A stretch of DNA of 64,000 bases from the NCBI RefSeq assembly GCF_003696345.1, contig NZ_RFLX01000011.1, forward strand, positions 62,001 through 126,000, written 5' to 3'. Under the pieces are notes generated by a model, which saw only the letters and a program-made list of their open reading frames with translations, was not told where the DNA came from and did no database searches. This document shows positions 8,858 through 16,880 of the stretch, one piece after another. The translations under genes and the position numbers were made by a program. Position 1 is the stretch's first letter, and the number at the start of each line of letters is the position of its first letter. The stretch is from Teichococcus wenyumeiae. GTDB taxonomy: Bacteria > Pseudomonadota > Alphaproteobacteria > Acetobacterales > Acetobacteraceae.

Positions 8858-10017
8858 GCCGGCAGGTCCAGCACGTTGCGCGCCAGGATGTTGCGTAGGA
8901 TCTCGGAGGAACCACCGAAGATGGTGGAAGGCCGTGCCAGCAGGAACTGCCCGGCGGGGTGCAGGCCCTCGCCCGGCATGGGGTCCAGCAGGCCCGCATT
9001 CTCGCCCGCGATCTCCAGCATGGCGTCCGTGATGCGCTGGAAGAGTTCCGTCTGCACGATCTTCAGGATCGAGACATCGGGGCCCAGCGTTTCCCCGCGC
9101 TTCAGCTTCGCCACGAAGGATTCATAGAGTTCCTTCAGGTCCGCCAGTTCCATGCTGAAGCGGGCATACTGGTCCAGGAAGGCAGGGTCCTGGTCCTTGC
9201 CCACCGCCACCGCGATGGCCTTCAGCCGCGCCAGCCCGTTGGAGGAGAGTTTGGGGGAGCCGATGGCGATGCGCTCGAAGCCCAGCAGCGCCTTGGCATA
9301 GGTCCAGCCCTGGTTGACCTCGCCCACCACCATGTCCTTGGGCACGCGGACATTGTCGAAAAAGACCTCGCAGAACTCGTCATGCAGGTCGAGGTTGATG
9401 ATCGGCCGCACCGAGACGCCCGGCGCATCCATCGGCAGCAGCAGGAAGGAAATGCCCTGCTGCTTCTTGCCCGACTTATCCGTGCGCGCGAGAACAAAAA
9501 TCCAGTTGGCGTCGTTGGCCAGCGTGATCCAGGTCTTCTGGCCGTTCAGCACCCAGTGGTCACCGGCATCCGCCGCATCCAGCCGCAGCGCCGCGAGGTC
9601 GGAACCGGCGTTCGGCTCGGAATAACCCTGGCACCAGATATCCTCGCCCGAGAGGATGCGCGGCAGGAAGCGCTGCTTCTGCTCCTCGGTCCCGTGCTTG
9701 ATCAGCATCGGGCCGAGCATGATCAGGCCCATGTCGCTGACGCGGGCGCAGCCGTGGCGCTCCAACTCCTCGATCATGATGAGCTGCTTGGTGGCGCCGA
9801 GGCCCATGCCGCCATATTCGCGCGGCCAGTTCGGCGCCAGCCAGCCCTGGCGGGAGAGCGCCATGTACCAGGGCTCGTTCTCATGCCAGTGCATGCGGCG
9901 GCGGGGGAAGCGCATCTCGGGCGGATAGTTCGCCTCGATCCAGTTCCGCACATGCAGGCGGAAGGCGTTGTCTTCCATCTGGTCCAGTGCCTCGGGCGGC
10001 AGCGTGTCCTGGTCCAT
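8854..10017 (-). CDS. acyl-CoA dehydrogenase (alpha-like partner)
   Basis: This 387-residue acyl-CoA dehydrogenase oxidises an acyl-CoA to the 2,3-enoyl-CoA and would pass electrons to ETF. The N-terminal helical domain (WLAPNWPREYGGMGL) and the middle-domain motif GYSEPNAGSDLAALR are canonical, as is the C-terminal STIFGGSSEILRNILARNVL. The usual R-x-Q-F-G-x-P FAD motif is absent: the equivalent region reads AVGKDQDPAFLDQYARFS. This is the mirror image of the protein at 3387-4451, suggesting a heteromer. ATG 10017 begins four bases after the enoyl-CoA hydratase stop, and conserved sequence starts a few residues later, so the upstream in-frame extension is not used. Confidence 0.9.
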   Translation of the reverse strand: MDQDTLPPEALDQMEDNAFRLHVRNWIEANYPPEMRFPRRRMHWHENEPWYMALSRQGWLAPNWPREYGGMGLGATKQLIMIEELERHGCARVSDMGLIMLGPMLIKHGTEEQKQRFLPRILSGEDIWCQGYSEPNAGSDLAALRLDAADAGDHWVLNGQKTWITLANDANWIFVLARTDKSGKKQQGISFLLLPMDAPGVSVRPIINLDLHDEFCEVFFDNVRVPKDMVVGEVNQGWTYAKALLGFERIAIGSPKLSSNGLARLKAIAVAVGKDQDPAFLDQYARFSMELADLKELYESFVAKLKRGETLGPDVSILKIVQTELFQRITDAMLEIAGENAGLLDPMPGEGLHPAGQFLLARPSTIFGGSSEILRNILARNVLDLPA

Positions 10018-10021
10018 GCTG

Positions 10022-10822
10022 TCAGACTCCCTTGAAGACGGCCGGGCGCTTTTCCATGAAGGCGCGCTGCGCCTCCTTGGTATCCTCGGCACTGGAGAGT
10101 GCTGCCGTCTGCGTCTGCTCGAAGCGGTAGCCTTCGTGCAGCGGCATTTCCTCGGTCAGGAAGAAGGAGCGCTTGGCCGCCTGCACCGCCAGCGGGCTCT
10201 TGGCCGCGATCTGCTTGGCGATGGCCTGCGCTTCCGCCAGCAGCCTGTCCTTGGGCAGGCAGGCGGAGGCCACGTTCATCCGCAGCAGCTCCGGACCCGG
10301 GATGCGGCGGGCGGTATAGATCATCAGCCGCGCATCGGACTGGCTGAAGAAGCGCAGGATGTGCCGCACGCCGCCGGCGAGGCCGACATCCACCTCGGTC
10401 ATGGCGAAGAAGGCTTCTTCCGCCACCAGCACGATGTCGCAGCACAGCGCCAGCACGCAGCCGGCGCCGATGGCAGGGCCGTTGACGGCGGCGATGACCG
10501 GCTTGCCGCATTCCATCACGGCATCGAAGGCAGCGCGCACGCGGCGGTTGTGGCCGGGATAGGCACCGGCCTCGCCGGCTAGGTTCGGCCGCTCCCGCAG
10601 GTCGGCGCCGGCGGAGAAGGCGCGGCCCTCGCCGGTCAGCACCACGGCGCGCACCTCGCGCGTGTCGTGCAGCACGTCGAAGATGCGCGGCAACTCGTCG
10701 CGGAAGATGCGGTCCTGCGCGTTCACCGGCGGCGCCGTCATGGTGACGGTGGCGACATGGTCCTCCAGCGTTACGGAGAAGCGCTGCAGGCCCTCAAGGC
10801 CCTTGATCGTCGCGGCGCTCAT
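10022..10822 (-). CDS. enoyl-CoA hydratase/isomerase family protein
   Basis: This crotonase-fold protein of 266 residues would hydrate or isomerise the enoyl-CoA made by the operon's dehydrogenase. The oxyanion-hole regions GRAFSAGADL and NGPAIGAGCVLALCCDIV are clear. Of the two glutamates used by classical hydratases, the second is kept (MTEVDVGLAGG). The first is replaced: the GGGCE-type motif reads GAGCV. That makes an isomerase, lyase or other crotonase reaction as likely as simple hydration. ATG 10822 overlaps the stop of the upstream CMD-family gene (ATGA), and the next gene starts four bases after its stop, so it is in the middle of the co-translated block. Confidence 0.88.
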   Translation of the reverse strand: MSAATIKGLEGLQRFSVTLEDHVATVTMTAPPVNAQDRIFRDELPRIFDVLHDTREVRAVVLTGEGRAFSAGADLRERPNLAGEAGAYPGHNRRVRAAFDAVMECGKPVIAAVNGPAIGAGCVLALCCDIVLVAEEAFFAMTEVDVGLAGGVRHILRFFSQSDARLMIYTARRIPGPELLRMNVASACLPKDRLLAEAQAIAKQIAAKSPLAVQAAKRSFFLTEEMPLHEGYRFEQTQTAALSSAEDTKEAQRAFMEKRPAVFKGV

Positions 10823-11427
10823 TCGGCGGCATCCGCGTGGCTGCGGGCGGGCGGCAGCGGGAAGAGGCCCTCTGCCGGCGCCTGCACCGGTTCCGCCACG
10901 CCGTCCGGCAGCGGGATCTCATGCGCGTTCAGCGTCATGGAGACCATGGTGTAATAGCCGATGACGCCGGTCAGCTCGACCACGCCGCGCGCGCCCCAGC
11001 GGCGCTCCACCGCGTGATAGGCGGCCTGATCCACGCGGCCATGCAGTTGCAACTGGCGGGCATACTCATAGATGGCGGCGTCATCGGCATCGTCGAAAAG
11101 CGGCGCCTCGCCGATGCGGATCGCCTCGATCACCGCATCCGGCAGGCCGGCGGCGGCGGCGGCGCGGGCATGCACCCACCATTCGATCTGGCTGCTCCAG
11201 CGGCGGCCGGTCACGATGATGGCCAGCTCGTTCAGCCGCGGCGGCAGGCAGGTGCCGAAGCGCAGGAACTCGCCCAGCTTCGACCAGCGTTCGGCGAGGT
11301 CCGGGCTATGGATCACGGCGCGCAGCGGGCCGATCATCTGCCCGCGCGGGCCGGACACCACGGCGTCATGCACGCGGCGCTGTTCCGGCGACATCTCGGC
11401 CGGCGAGGGCAAGGGGATACGCGGCAT
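10819..11427 (-). CDS. carboxymuconolactone decarboxylase (AhpD-like) family protein
   Basis: This 202-residue all-alpha CMD-family protein has the core LPPRLNELAIIVTGRRWSSQ and EWWVHARAAAAAG. The CxxC pair of AhpD-type peroxidoreductases is absent; only the E...H arrangement remains, so a redox role is unlikely and a lyase or ring-opening role is more plausible. It is encoded between a CoA-transferase and the enoyl-CoA hydratase with a four-base overlap to the latter. A clear paralogue with the same GARGxVELxGxxGYYxMVSMTLN signature lies at 63066-63614 beside a lactonase-like gene. ATG 11427 is chosen because family similarity starts there; the upstream in-frame codons are antisense-like sequence over the neighbouring gene. 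Confidence 0.87.
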   Translation of the reverse strand: MPRIPLPSPAEMSPEQRRVHDAVVSGPRGQMIGPLRAVIHSPDLAERWSKLGEFLRFGTCLPPRLNELAIIVTGRRWSSQIEWWVHARAAAAAGLPDAVIEAIRIGEAPLFDDADDAAIYEYARQLQLHGRVDQAAYHAVERRWGARGVVELTGVIGYYTMVSMTLNAHEIPLPDGVAEPVQAPAEGLFPLPPARSHADAAE

Positions 11428-11446
11428 CGGTGTTTCTTCCTCGGCC

Positions 11447-12685
11447 TCAGACAATTCCACGGGATTGGAGGTCCTGGAGGCGGGCGGCATCCAGGCCCAG
11501 CTCTTCCAGGATCTCGGCGGTATGCTGGCCCAGCAGCGGCGGCGGGCGCTCGAAGGCCAGCGGGTTGGTAGCGAAGCGCATCGGGCTGACCACCTGCGGC
11601 ACGGTGCCGGCCAGCGGGTGCGGCAGGTGCCGCAGCATCTGCCGGTGCTGGATCTGCGGGTCCTCAAAGACCTGCGGGATCTCGTTGATCGGCGCGCAGG
11701 GCACGCCGGCGGCATCCAGCTTCGCCGCAAGTTCGGCGCGCGAGAAATCCGCGAAGCGGGCGGTCAGCAACGGCGTCAGTTCCGCGTTGTTGCGCACGCG
11801 GTCAGGGTTCTTCGCGAAGCGAGGGTCGGTGGCCCATTCCGGCCGGCCCAGCGCCTCGCAAAGCTTCACGAACTGCCCGTCATTGCCCACAGCCAGCACC
11901 AGATGCCCGTCGGCGCAGGCAAAGACATCCTGCGGCTGGATGTTCGGGTGGCGGTTGCCGCCGCGCTTCGGCGTGCGGCCGGAGACCAGCCAGTTCATGG
12001 CCTGATTGGCCAGGAAGGCGGATTGCACATCCAGCATGGCGAGGTCGATGGTCTCGCCCTCCCCGCTCTCCGCCCGCCGCGCCAGGGCGGCGAGGACGGA
12101 TACGGCCGCATACATGCCGGTCATCAGGTCCACGATGGGCACGCCGACCTTCTGCGGGCCGCCGCCGGGCATGTCGTCCCGCTCGCCGGTCACGCTCATC
12201 AACCCGCCCATGGCCTGGATGGCGAAGTCATAGGCCGCCTGATCGGCACGCGGCCCGTCCTGGCCGAAGCCCGTGACGGAGCAATAGATCAGGCGCGGAT
12301 TGACGGCGCGGAGCGAGGCGGCATCCAGCCCATACTTCGCCAGGGCGCCGGCCTTGAAGTTCTCGAGCACGATATCGGCGGATTTGGCCAGTTCGCGAAT
12401 GATGGCCTGCCCCTCGGGCTTGGCCATGTCTACGGTGACGGAACGCTTGCCGCGGTTGACGGACAGGAAATAGCCGGCCTCCCGCGTCGGCTGGCCATCC
12501 TGGTCCTTCAGGAAGGGCGGGCCCCAGGAGCGGGTGTCGTCGCCGGCGCCCGGGCGCTCCACCTTGATCACATCGGCGCCGAGATCGGCCAGGATCTGCG
12601 TGGCCCAGGGCGCGGCCATGATGCGGCTGAGGTCTAGCACCCGCACATGCGCCAGCGGTCCCTGGCGCTTCGGTGCCTCAGTCAT
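11447..12685 (-). CDS. CaiB/BaiF (class III) CoA-transferase
   Basis: This 412-residue family III CoA-transferase is closely related to the one at 7658-8857. The blocks RVLDLSRIMAAPWATQILADLGADVIKVE, NRGKRSVTVDMAKPEG and YCSVTGFGQDGPRADQ are complete. The probable catalytic aspartate is D186 (VPIVDLMTGM). It overlaps the GST gene upstream by eight bases, making it the second gene of the operon, and 19 bases separate it from the CMD-family gene. It probably activates the incoming acid by CoA transfer from succinyl-CoA or a pathway product; donor and acceptor are unknown. Confidence 0.92.
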   Translation of the reverse strand: MTEAPKRQGPLAHVRVLDLSRIMAAPWATQILADLGADVIKVERPGAGDDTRSWGPPFLKDQDGQPTREAGYFLSVNRGKRSVTVDMAKPEGQAIIRELAKSADIVLENFKAGALAKYGLDAASLRAVNPRLIYCSVTGFGQDGPRADQAAYDFAIQAMGGLMSVTGERDDMPGGGPQKVGVPIVDLMTGMYAAVSVLAALARRAESGEGETIDLAMLDVQSAFLANQAMNWLVSGRTPKRGGNRHPNIQPQDVFACADGHLVLAVGNDGQFVKLCEALGRPEWATDPRFAKNPDRVRNNAELTPLLTARFADFSRAELAAKLDAAGVPCAPINEIPQVFEDPQIQHRQMLRHLPHPLAGTVPQVVSPMRFATNPLAFERPPPLLGQHTAEILEELGLDAARLQDLQSRGIV

Positions 12686-13307
12686 CGACGGCTTCCGTGG
12701 CCTGGGCGGAGGGACGGGCGCGGAAGGTGTCGTGCCAGGCGGTCAGCGCCGGGCGGCCTTCGCGCCAGCCGAGGTCGGGGAAGCGGAAATCGAGGTAGGA
12801 GAGCGCGCAGCCGATGCCGATATGGCCGATGTCGAAGGGCAGCGCCGCCAGGGCGGGCGCGTCCTTTTCCAGCCGCGCCAGGGTGGCCTCGGCCTTGGTG
12901 GCGAAGCTCTTGAGCCATTCCTCGGTCTGCTGCGCGGCGGGCTTGTCGCGCTCGTTGCGCCAGAGGATCAGCAGGTCCAGGAAGCCGGTGCCCAGGGCAT
13001 GCCGCGTCAGCGCCGCCCAGCGCTCCGGCCCGGCCGGCGGAAACAGGCCGCCGCCAGCCATGTTGTCCAGGTATTCGCAGATGGTCAGGGAGTCGAAGAT
13101 CGCCGAGCCATCCGGCAGCACCAGGGTCGGGATCTTGCTCAGCGGGTTGTCGGGCAGCAGGTCCTGGTTGGGCATGCCCATGCGCACCACGGTGCGCACC
13201 CGCGCGATCCGGTCTTCCAGCCCCAGCTCATACGCCGCCACCATCACCTTGCGGACGAAGGGGGAGCGTGGGGACCAGTGCAGCGTCAGGCTTGAATCGG
13301 CAGGCAT
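12678..13307 (-). CDS. glutathione S-transferase family protein
   Basis: This 209-residue soluble protein has an N-terminal thioredoxin-like domain (LHWSPRSPFVRKVMVAAYELGL) with the cis-proline region SKIPTLVLPDGSAIFDSLTICEYLD, followed by a helical C-terminal domain. SPFVRK near residue 15 probably supplies the catalytic serine. It is the first gene of the acyl-CoA operon: ATG 13307 has a good GGAGG site and lies just after an AT-rich promoter-like segment. A GST leading a CoA-ester operon might act as an isomerase (as for maleylacetoacetate-type substrates) or as detoxification, but the sequence alone does not decide. Confidence 0.87.
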   Translation of the reverse strand: MPADSSLTLHWSPRSPFVRKVMVAAYELGLEDRIARVRTVVRMGMPNQDLLPDNPLSKIPTLVLPDGSAIFDSLTICEYLDNMAGGGLFPPAGPERWAALTRHALGTGFLDLLILWRNERDKPAAQQTEEWLKSFATKAEATLARLEKDAPALAALPFDIGHIGIGCALSYLDFRFPDLGWREGRPALTAWHDTFRARPSAQATEAVDD

Positions 13308-13322
13308 CAGGCCGCATCCTCC

Positions 13323-13357
13323 AAAAGGTCTTTAGGTCATTTTTATAACCTTTAGAC
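13323..13357 (-). promoter_or_regulatory. probable promoter and GntR-type operator of the acyl-CoA operon
   Basis: This AT-rich segment in the 76-base gap between gntR and the GST gene contains AAAGGT (13324-13329) facing ACCTTT (13348-13353), and a direct repeat AGGTC (13326-13330 and 13334-13338). On the minus strand TTATAAAAAT reads like a -10 element about 40 bases before the GST start. The adjacent GntR/HutC regulator is the obvious candidate to bind here. This is inference from position and symmetry. Confidence 0.4.
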
Positions 13358-13383
13358 GCGGAGGATGGCTAGGTCCAGGCCCG

Positions 13384-14154
13384 CTACTTCAACTTGATAT
13401 CGATCCGCACGGTGTCGCCGCGATAGATGCCGTCCGCCACCAGCACCAGGACGCCATTGGCATCCACCGCCGCGCGATGCACCAGCGCCACCGGGGCGTT
13501 CAGCGGCACCTGCAGGGCTGCGGCGGTTTCCACATCGGCGGTGCCGATGGTCAGGGTTTGGCGGGCATCGACGATTTTCACCCCCTCCAGCCCCGCCACC
13601 AGCCGCAGCGCGGTCTTGCTGCGCAGGTCCTCCGGCGTCACCAGCGGCGCCAGCCGCTCATCCAGATAGACATCGGCCAGCAGGAAGGGGCGGCCATCGC
13701 GCCAGTGGCGGCGGCGGATATGGCGGTAGGCCGGCGCCGGTTCCCCGATGGTGTCGGGCAGCGTGCTGCCGGGCACGTCGCCCTCCTCGCCCAGGATTTC
13801 GATCTCGGCGCCTTCGCGGGAGCGGAGCAGGCCGTTCCAGTCCGTCTCCACCGCGCACCAGATCGGGCTTTCCGGCCCCTTGCGCACGAAGGTCCCCTTG
13901 GCGCGGTAGCGCTCGATCAGCCCTTCCTGCTCCAACTGCCCCAGCGCCTGCCGGATGGTGGCGCGGGCCACGCCGCATTCTGCGGCCAGGTCGTCCACCG
14001 TGGGGATCTGCTGGCCCAGCTTCCAGGTCCCCTGCTCGATCCGCCGACGGAAGAGCGTGGCCAACTGGATGTAGCGGGAGACGGCGCTGCGGCTGAGGTC
14101 GACCTTGCCGGTCGTGGTGGCGCCGCCGGAGGGTCGGGTGGTGATCGGGTCCAT
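13384..14154 (-). CDS. GntR/HutC-family transcriptional regulator
   Basis: This 256-residue regulator has an N-terminal winged helix (RYIQLATLFRRRIEQGTWKLGQQIPTVDDLAAE...VARATIRQALGQLEQEGLIERYRAKGTFV) and a C-terminal UTRA effector domain (AYRHIRRRHWRDGRPFLLADVYLDERLAP, ending GIYRGDTVRIDIK). ATG 14154 has AGAAGG in front and is favoured over ATG 14169. It is the last gene of the hydro-lyase/dehydrogenase group, 32 bases downstream of it, and directly precedes the acyl-CoA operon on the same strand. It could therefore control both. The UTRA domain predicts a small carboxylate or sugar-acid inducer. Confidence 0.9.
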   Translation of the reverse strand: MDPITTRPSGGATTTGKVDLSRSAVSRYIQLATLFRRRIEQGTWKLGQQIPTVDDLAAECGVARATIRQALGQLEQEGLIERYRAKGTFVRKGPESPIWCAVETDWNGLLRSREGAEIEILGEEGDVPGSTLPDTIGEPAPAYRHIRRRHWRDGRPFLLADVYLDERLAPLVTPEDLRSKTALRLVAGLEGVKIVDARQTLTIGTADVETAAALQVPLNAPVALVHRAAVDANGVLVLVADGIYRGDTVRIDIKLK

Positions 14155-14186
14155 GCCGCCTTCTCTCATACCCCGGGGGCGCCGCG

Positions 14187-15122
14187 CTACCCGGCGCCGA
14201 CCGTGGCCGGCGTGGCGACGTTCAGGAAGGGCTCGCCCGCACGGAAACGCCCGATATCGGCTAGCAGGCGGCCAATGATGGCCTGCCGCGTCTCCCCCGT
14301 CAGGGAGGCGTAGTGCGGTGCCAGCACGGCGTTCTCCAGCGGCAGGAAGCGCGGGTCCAGCTTCGGCTCGGTGGCGAAGACATCCAGCCCGGCACCGGCG
14401 ATGGTCCTGCCCTCCAGCGCCGCCAGCAGGGCCGCCTCATCCACCACCGAACCACGGGCGATGTTCACCAGGAAGCCACGCGGCCCCAGCGCCGCCAGCA
14501 CCCGCGCATCGACGGCATGGTGGGTGGCGGGCCCGCCGGGGCAGGCCAGCACCAGCACATCGGCGACGGTGGCCAGGGCGGCGATATCGGGCAGAAAGGC
14601 CCAGGGCAGTTCCGGCTTGGGGCGCGGGCCGCTCCACGCGACCGCCATGCCCAGGCCGGCAGCGCGGCGGGCGATGGCCTGGCCGATCTTGCCCATGCCG
14701 AAGACGCCCACCGTCTTGCCGGAGAGGCCGACGCCCAGGCCCATGCGCTCAGGCCCCCAGCGGCCGTCGCGGACGAAGCGGTCGGCCTCCACGATGCGGC
14801 GGGCGGCGGCATACATCAGGCCGATGGCGAAATCGGCCACGTCCTCGGTCAGTTCATCCGGCGTGTGGCAGACGGCGATGCCCAGGCGTCCTGCCGCGGA
14901 GAGGTCGATCTTGTCCAGCCCCACGCCCTGGGAAGCGATCAGCCGCAGGTCCGGCAGGCTTTCCATCAGTGCCGCATCGGCCCCGGTCATGCCGGTGGTG
15001 ATGGCGATGCGAATGCCTTCCGCAGGCCCGGCGCCCTTCTCCACCAGCGTGTAATGCTCCGCCAGCGCGGCGCGCAGATCGGCCGGAATGGGCGCCAGCA
15101 ACAGGATGGGTTCGGGTATCAT
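14187..15122 (-). CDS. D-isomer specific 2-hydroxyacid dehydrogenase
   Basis: This 311-residue NAD(P)-dependent 2-hydroxyacid dehydrogenase, of the glyoxylate/hydroxypyruvate reductase type, has the Rossmann signature VGVFGMGKIGQAIARR. Its catalytic residues are R223 (VNIARGSVVDEAAL), E252 (AGLDVFATEP) and H270 (LAPHYASLTGE); the last replaces the usual H-x-G-S. ATG 15122 has GCAGGAG at a good distance. An in-frame GTG at 15143 that overlaps the upstream stop (GTGA) is an alternative adding seven residues. Together with the two-subunit hydro-lyase it would link a hydroxy-dicarboxylate to its oxo form. The substrate is unknown. Confidence 0.88.
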   Translation of the reverse strand: MIPEPILLLAPIPADLRAALAEHYTLVEKGAGPAEGIRIAITTGMTGADAALMESLPDLRLIASQGVGLDKIDLSAAGRLGIAVCHTPDELTEDVADFAIGLMYAAARRIVEADRFVRDGRWGPERMGLGVGLSGKTVGVFGMGKIGQAIARRAAGLGMAVAWSGPRPKPELPWAFLPDIAALATVADVLVLACPGGPATHHAVDARVLAALGPRGFLVNIARGSVVDEAALLAALEGRTIAGAGLDVFATEPKLDPRFLPLENAVLAPHYASLTGETRQAIIGRLLADIGRFRAGEPFLNVATPATVGAG

Positions 15123-15139
15123 CGCGGCATTCTCCTGCG

Positions 15140-15772
15140 TCACGGGGTCGTCGCCGCGCGGCGCGCCGCGAGCCCGGCCATGATCTCCGGCATCCTCTCG
15201 GCGGCCTGTTGCTGCAACGAGTCATAAAGGCTGTTGCCATGGGCATCGATGCCCACGGTCAGCGGCCCCAGATCCTCCACCCGCAGCTTCACCAGCCGGA
15301 AATGCGCGATCAGGTCGGGCCAATGGACCGAGACCACACCCTTCACCGCATCCGACAGCAGGGGCGAGCCGCCGCCGACAAAGGAGAGATAGACACAGCC
15401 CACTTCCTTCATCGCCGCCGCGCTGGCCGCGTCCAGGCCGCCCTTGCCGCCCACCATGCGCAGGCCGAAGTGGCGGATGAAGCGCGGCATGTAGCCGTTG
15501 AAGCGCGTGCTGGTGGTGGGGTTAATATAGAGCACCTCCAGCCCGCCATCCGCCGCGTCGCGCGAATAGCTGCCGAGGTGGAACAGTGTCTGGCCATGCA
15601 GGTCCAGCGGAAGCTCGCGGCCGGCATCGAGGTATTCCTCGATACGCTTATGCGTCGGCAGGCCGGCGGTGAGGATGATGTCGCCGCTCAGCAGCACCAT
15701 CTCGCCCGCACGCAGCGAACGGATCTCCTCGACATCCAGCGGCAGGCGCAGGCGGCGGATCTCGTCGGACAT
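15140..15772 (-). CDS. class I fumarase/L-tartrate dehydratase-type hydro-lyase, beta subunit
   Basis: This 210-residue beta (swivelling) subunit is from the two-chain iron-sulfur hydro-lyase family that includes L-tartrate dehydratase TtdB and the C-terminal domain of class I fumarases. The motifs GDIILTAGLPTHKRIEEYLDAG, INPTTSTRFNGYMPRFIRHFG and VGGKGGLD are typical, and the end (VGIDAHGNSLYDSL) is characteristic. It lies five bases after the alpha subunit and must work with it. The substrate could be fumarate/malate, tartrate or mesaconate/citramalate; beside a hydroxyacid dehydrogenase the last two are attractive, but this is inference. Confidence 0.88.
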   Translation of the reverse strand: MSDEIRRLRLPLDVEEIRSLRAGEMVLLSGDIILTAGLPTHKRIEEYLDAGRELPLDLHGQTLFHLGSYSRDAADGGLEVLYINPTTSTRFNGYMPRFIRHFGLRMVGGKGGLDAASAAAMKEVGCVYLSFVGGGSPLLSDAVKGVVSVHWPDLIAHFRLVKLRVEDLGPLTVGIDAHGNSLYDSLQQQAAERMPEIMAGLAARRAATTP

Positions 15773-15777
15773 CCGCC

Positions 15778-16647
15778 CTACTCCACCCGCTCTATGCGCC
15801 CGTCGTTGTAGACGCGGGCGCGGGTGCGGCGGTTGATCCAGCAGTTGAAGCAGACCGCGACGGGCGTGAAGCCGTGCCCGGCGGCATATTCAATGTGCAC
15901 GCCGAGGGTGGTGGTATCGCCCCCCGTCCCCATCGGGCCGAAGCCGGTTTTGTTGGTGGCCTCGGTCAGCCGGGCTTCCATGGCGGCCAGAATGGGCTCG
16001 GGGTTCACCGAGCCGAGCGGGCGCAGCGTCGCCAGCTTCGCCAGCTTGGTGCAGTGATCGAAGCTGCCGCCGATGCCCACGCCCATCACCACCGGGGGGC
16101 AATGCTGCGAGCCGGCCTTCAGCACGCAATCCATCACGAAGGCTTCGATCTGTTCCAGGCTGGGGCTGGTGAAAATCTCCAGCGCCGCCCAGCGGCCGGA
16201 GCCCAGTGCCTTCGGCTGGCAGGTGATGTCGATGTAGTCCGCGCCGCTCAGCACATCCCAGGTGACCAGCGGCATGTCCTTGCCGCGATAACTGCGCTCG
16301 TTGGTCAGCGGGTTGGTGACATGCTTCAGGATGGGCGGGCTGATGGTCTCGACCAGATGGTCGAAGCCATCCTTGATCGCCTGCTTGATGTCGCCCTCGA
16401 TCCGGACGCCGGTGCCGAGCTGCACGAAATAGACCGGCACGCCGGAGTCAGAGCAGACCAGCCGCTCCGACTGCTCCGCCATCTCGGCGCTGCGCAGCAG
16501 GATACCAAGCGTTCGCTTGGCCAGGGGGTTGGTCTCGGCGGCCTCGGCGCGGCGCAGGGCATCCTTGGTGTCGTCCGGCACCTTCTTCAGGGACCAGTCA
16601 TAGAGCTGGGCCGTGATGCTCTTCATCAGCTCGTAGGTGATCGCCAC
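15778..16647 (-). CDS. class I fumarase/L-tartrate dehydratase-type hydro-lyase, alpha subunit
   Basis: This catalytic subunit of about 289 residues is expected to hold a [4Fe-4S] cluster. Three conserved cysteines are visible in LVCSDSGVPVYF, SQHCPPVVMGVGIGG and VCFNCWINRRTRA. The central KTGFGPMGTGGDTTTLGVHIEYA motif is typical of TtdA-like proteins. GTG 16647 has GGGAG eight bases upstream and gives the usual N-terminus (MAITYELMKSITAQLYDWSL); upstream in-frame GTG 16671 and TTG 16677 are possible. It is the first gene of the group that continues through the beta subunit, the 2-hydroxyacid dehydrogenase and gntR. Confidence 0.88.
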   Translation of the reverse strand: MAITYELMKSITAQLYDWSLKKVPDDTKDALRRAEAAETNPLAKRTLGILLRSAEMAEQSERLVCSDSGVPVYFVQLGTGVRIEGDIKQAIKDGFDHLVETISPPILKHVTNPLTNERSYRGKDMPLVTWDVLSGADYIDITCQPKALGSGRWAALEIFTSPSLEQIEAFVMDCVLKAGSQHCPPVVMGVGIGGSFDHCTKLAKLATLRPLGSVNPEPILAAMEARLTEATNKTGFGPMGTGGDTTTLGVHIEYAAGHGFTPVAVCFNCWINRRTRARVYNDGRIERVE

Positions 16648-16707
16648 CTTCGCCTCGCTCCCTTGTGTCACGGCCAAAGGCCATAAAGCTGATTATTGTT
16701 ACTTTTG

Positions 16708-16737
16708 GGTATAGGCCTTGGGGAGGAGGTTCGGCAA
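16708..16737 (-). promoter_or_regulatory. candidate promoter of the hydro-lyase operon
   Basis: On the minus strand TTGCCG (16737-16732) and TATACC (16713-16708) are separated by 18 bases, about 60 bases before the chosen start of the alpha subunit gene. The match to a vegetative promoter is moderate. The rest of the gap between 16738 and 16814 shows nothing recognisable. Confidence 0.3.
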
Positions 16738-16814
16738 GGCTTCACGTTCTTTTCCGCCGGCATCGTGGCGGCGTGCATGCGCAGGCACAGGGCTGCAGTA
16801 ATTAAACACTTGTT

Positions 16815-16863
16815 CTAAAAAGATTATTGCGTGGGGGGCAGCCAAGGGTTCCTGGCCACCCCC
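16815..16863 (-). terminator. rho-independent-type terminator of the alpha/beta hydrolase gene
   Basis: Read on the minus strand, GGGGG-T-GGCCA pairs with TGGCT-G-CCCCC around an eight-base loop (16863 to 16834). A CTTTTTAG tract follows about ten bases later (16817-16821 are A on the plus strand). It lies 17 bases beyond the stop codon of the upstream hydrolase gene. Confidence 0.55.
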
Positions 16864-16880
16864 TTCCCTTCCACCTAGCT

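Noticed and set aside
7559-9127. 522-codon plus-strand frame over the CoA-transferase gene
   Set aside because: Antisense shadow of the CaiB/BaiF gene, whose motifs are complete on the minus strand.
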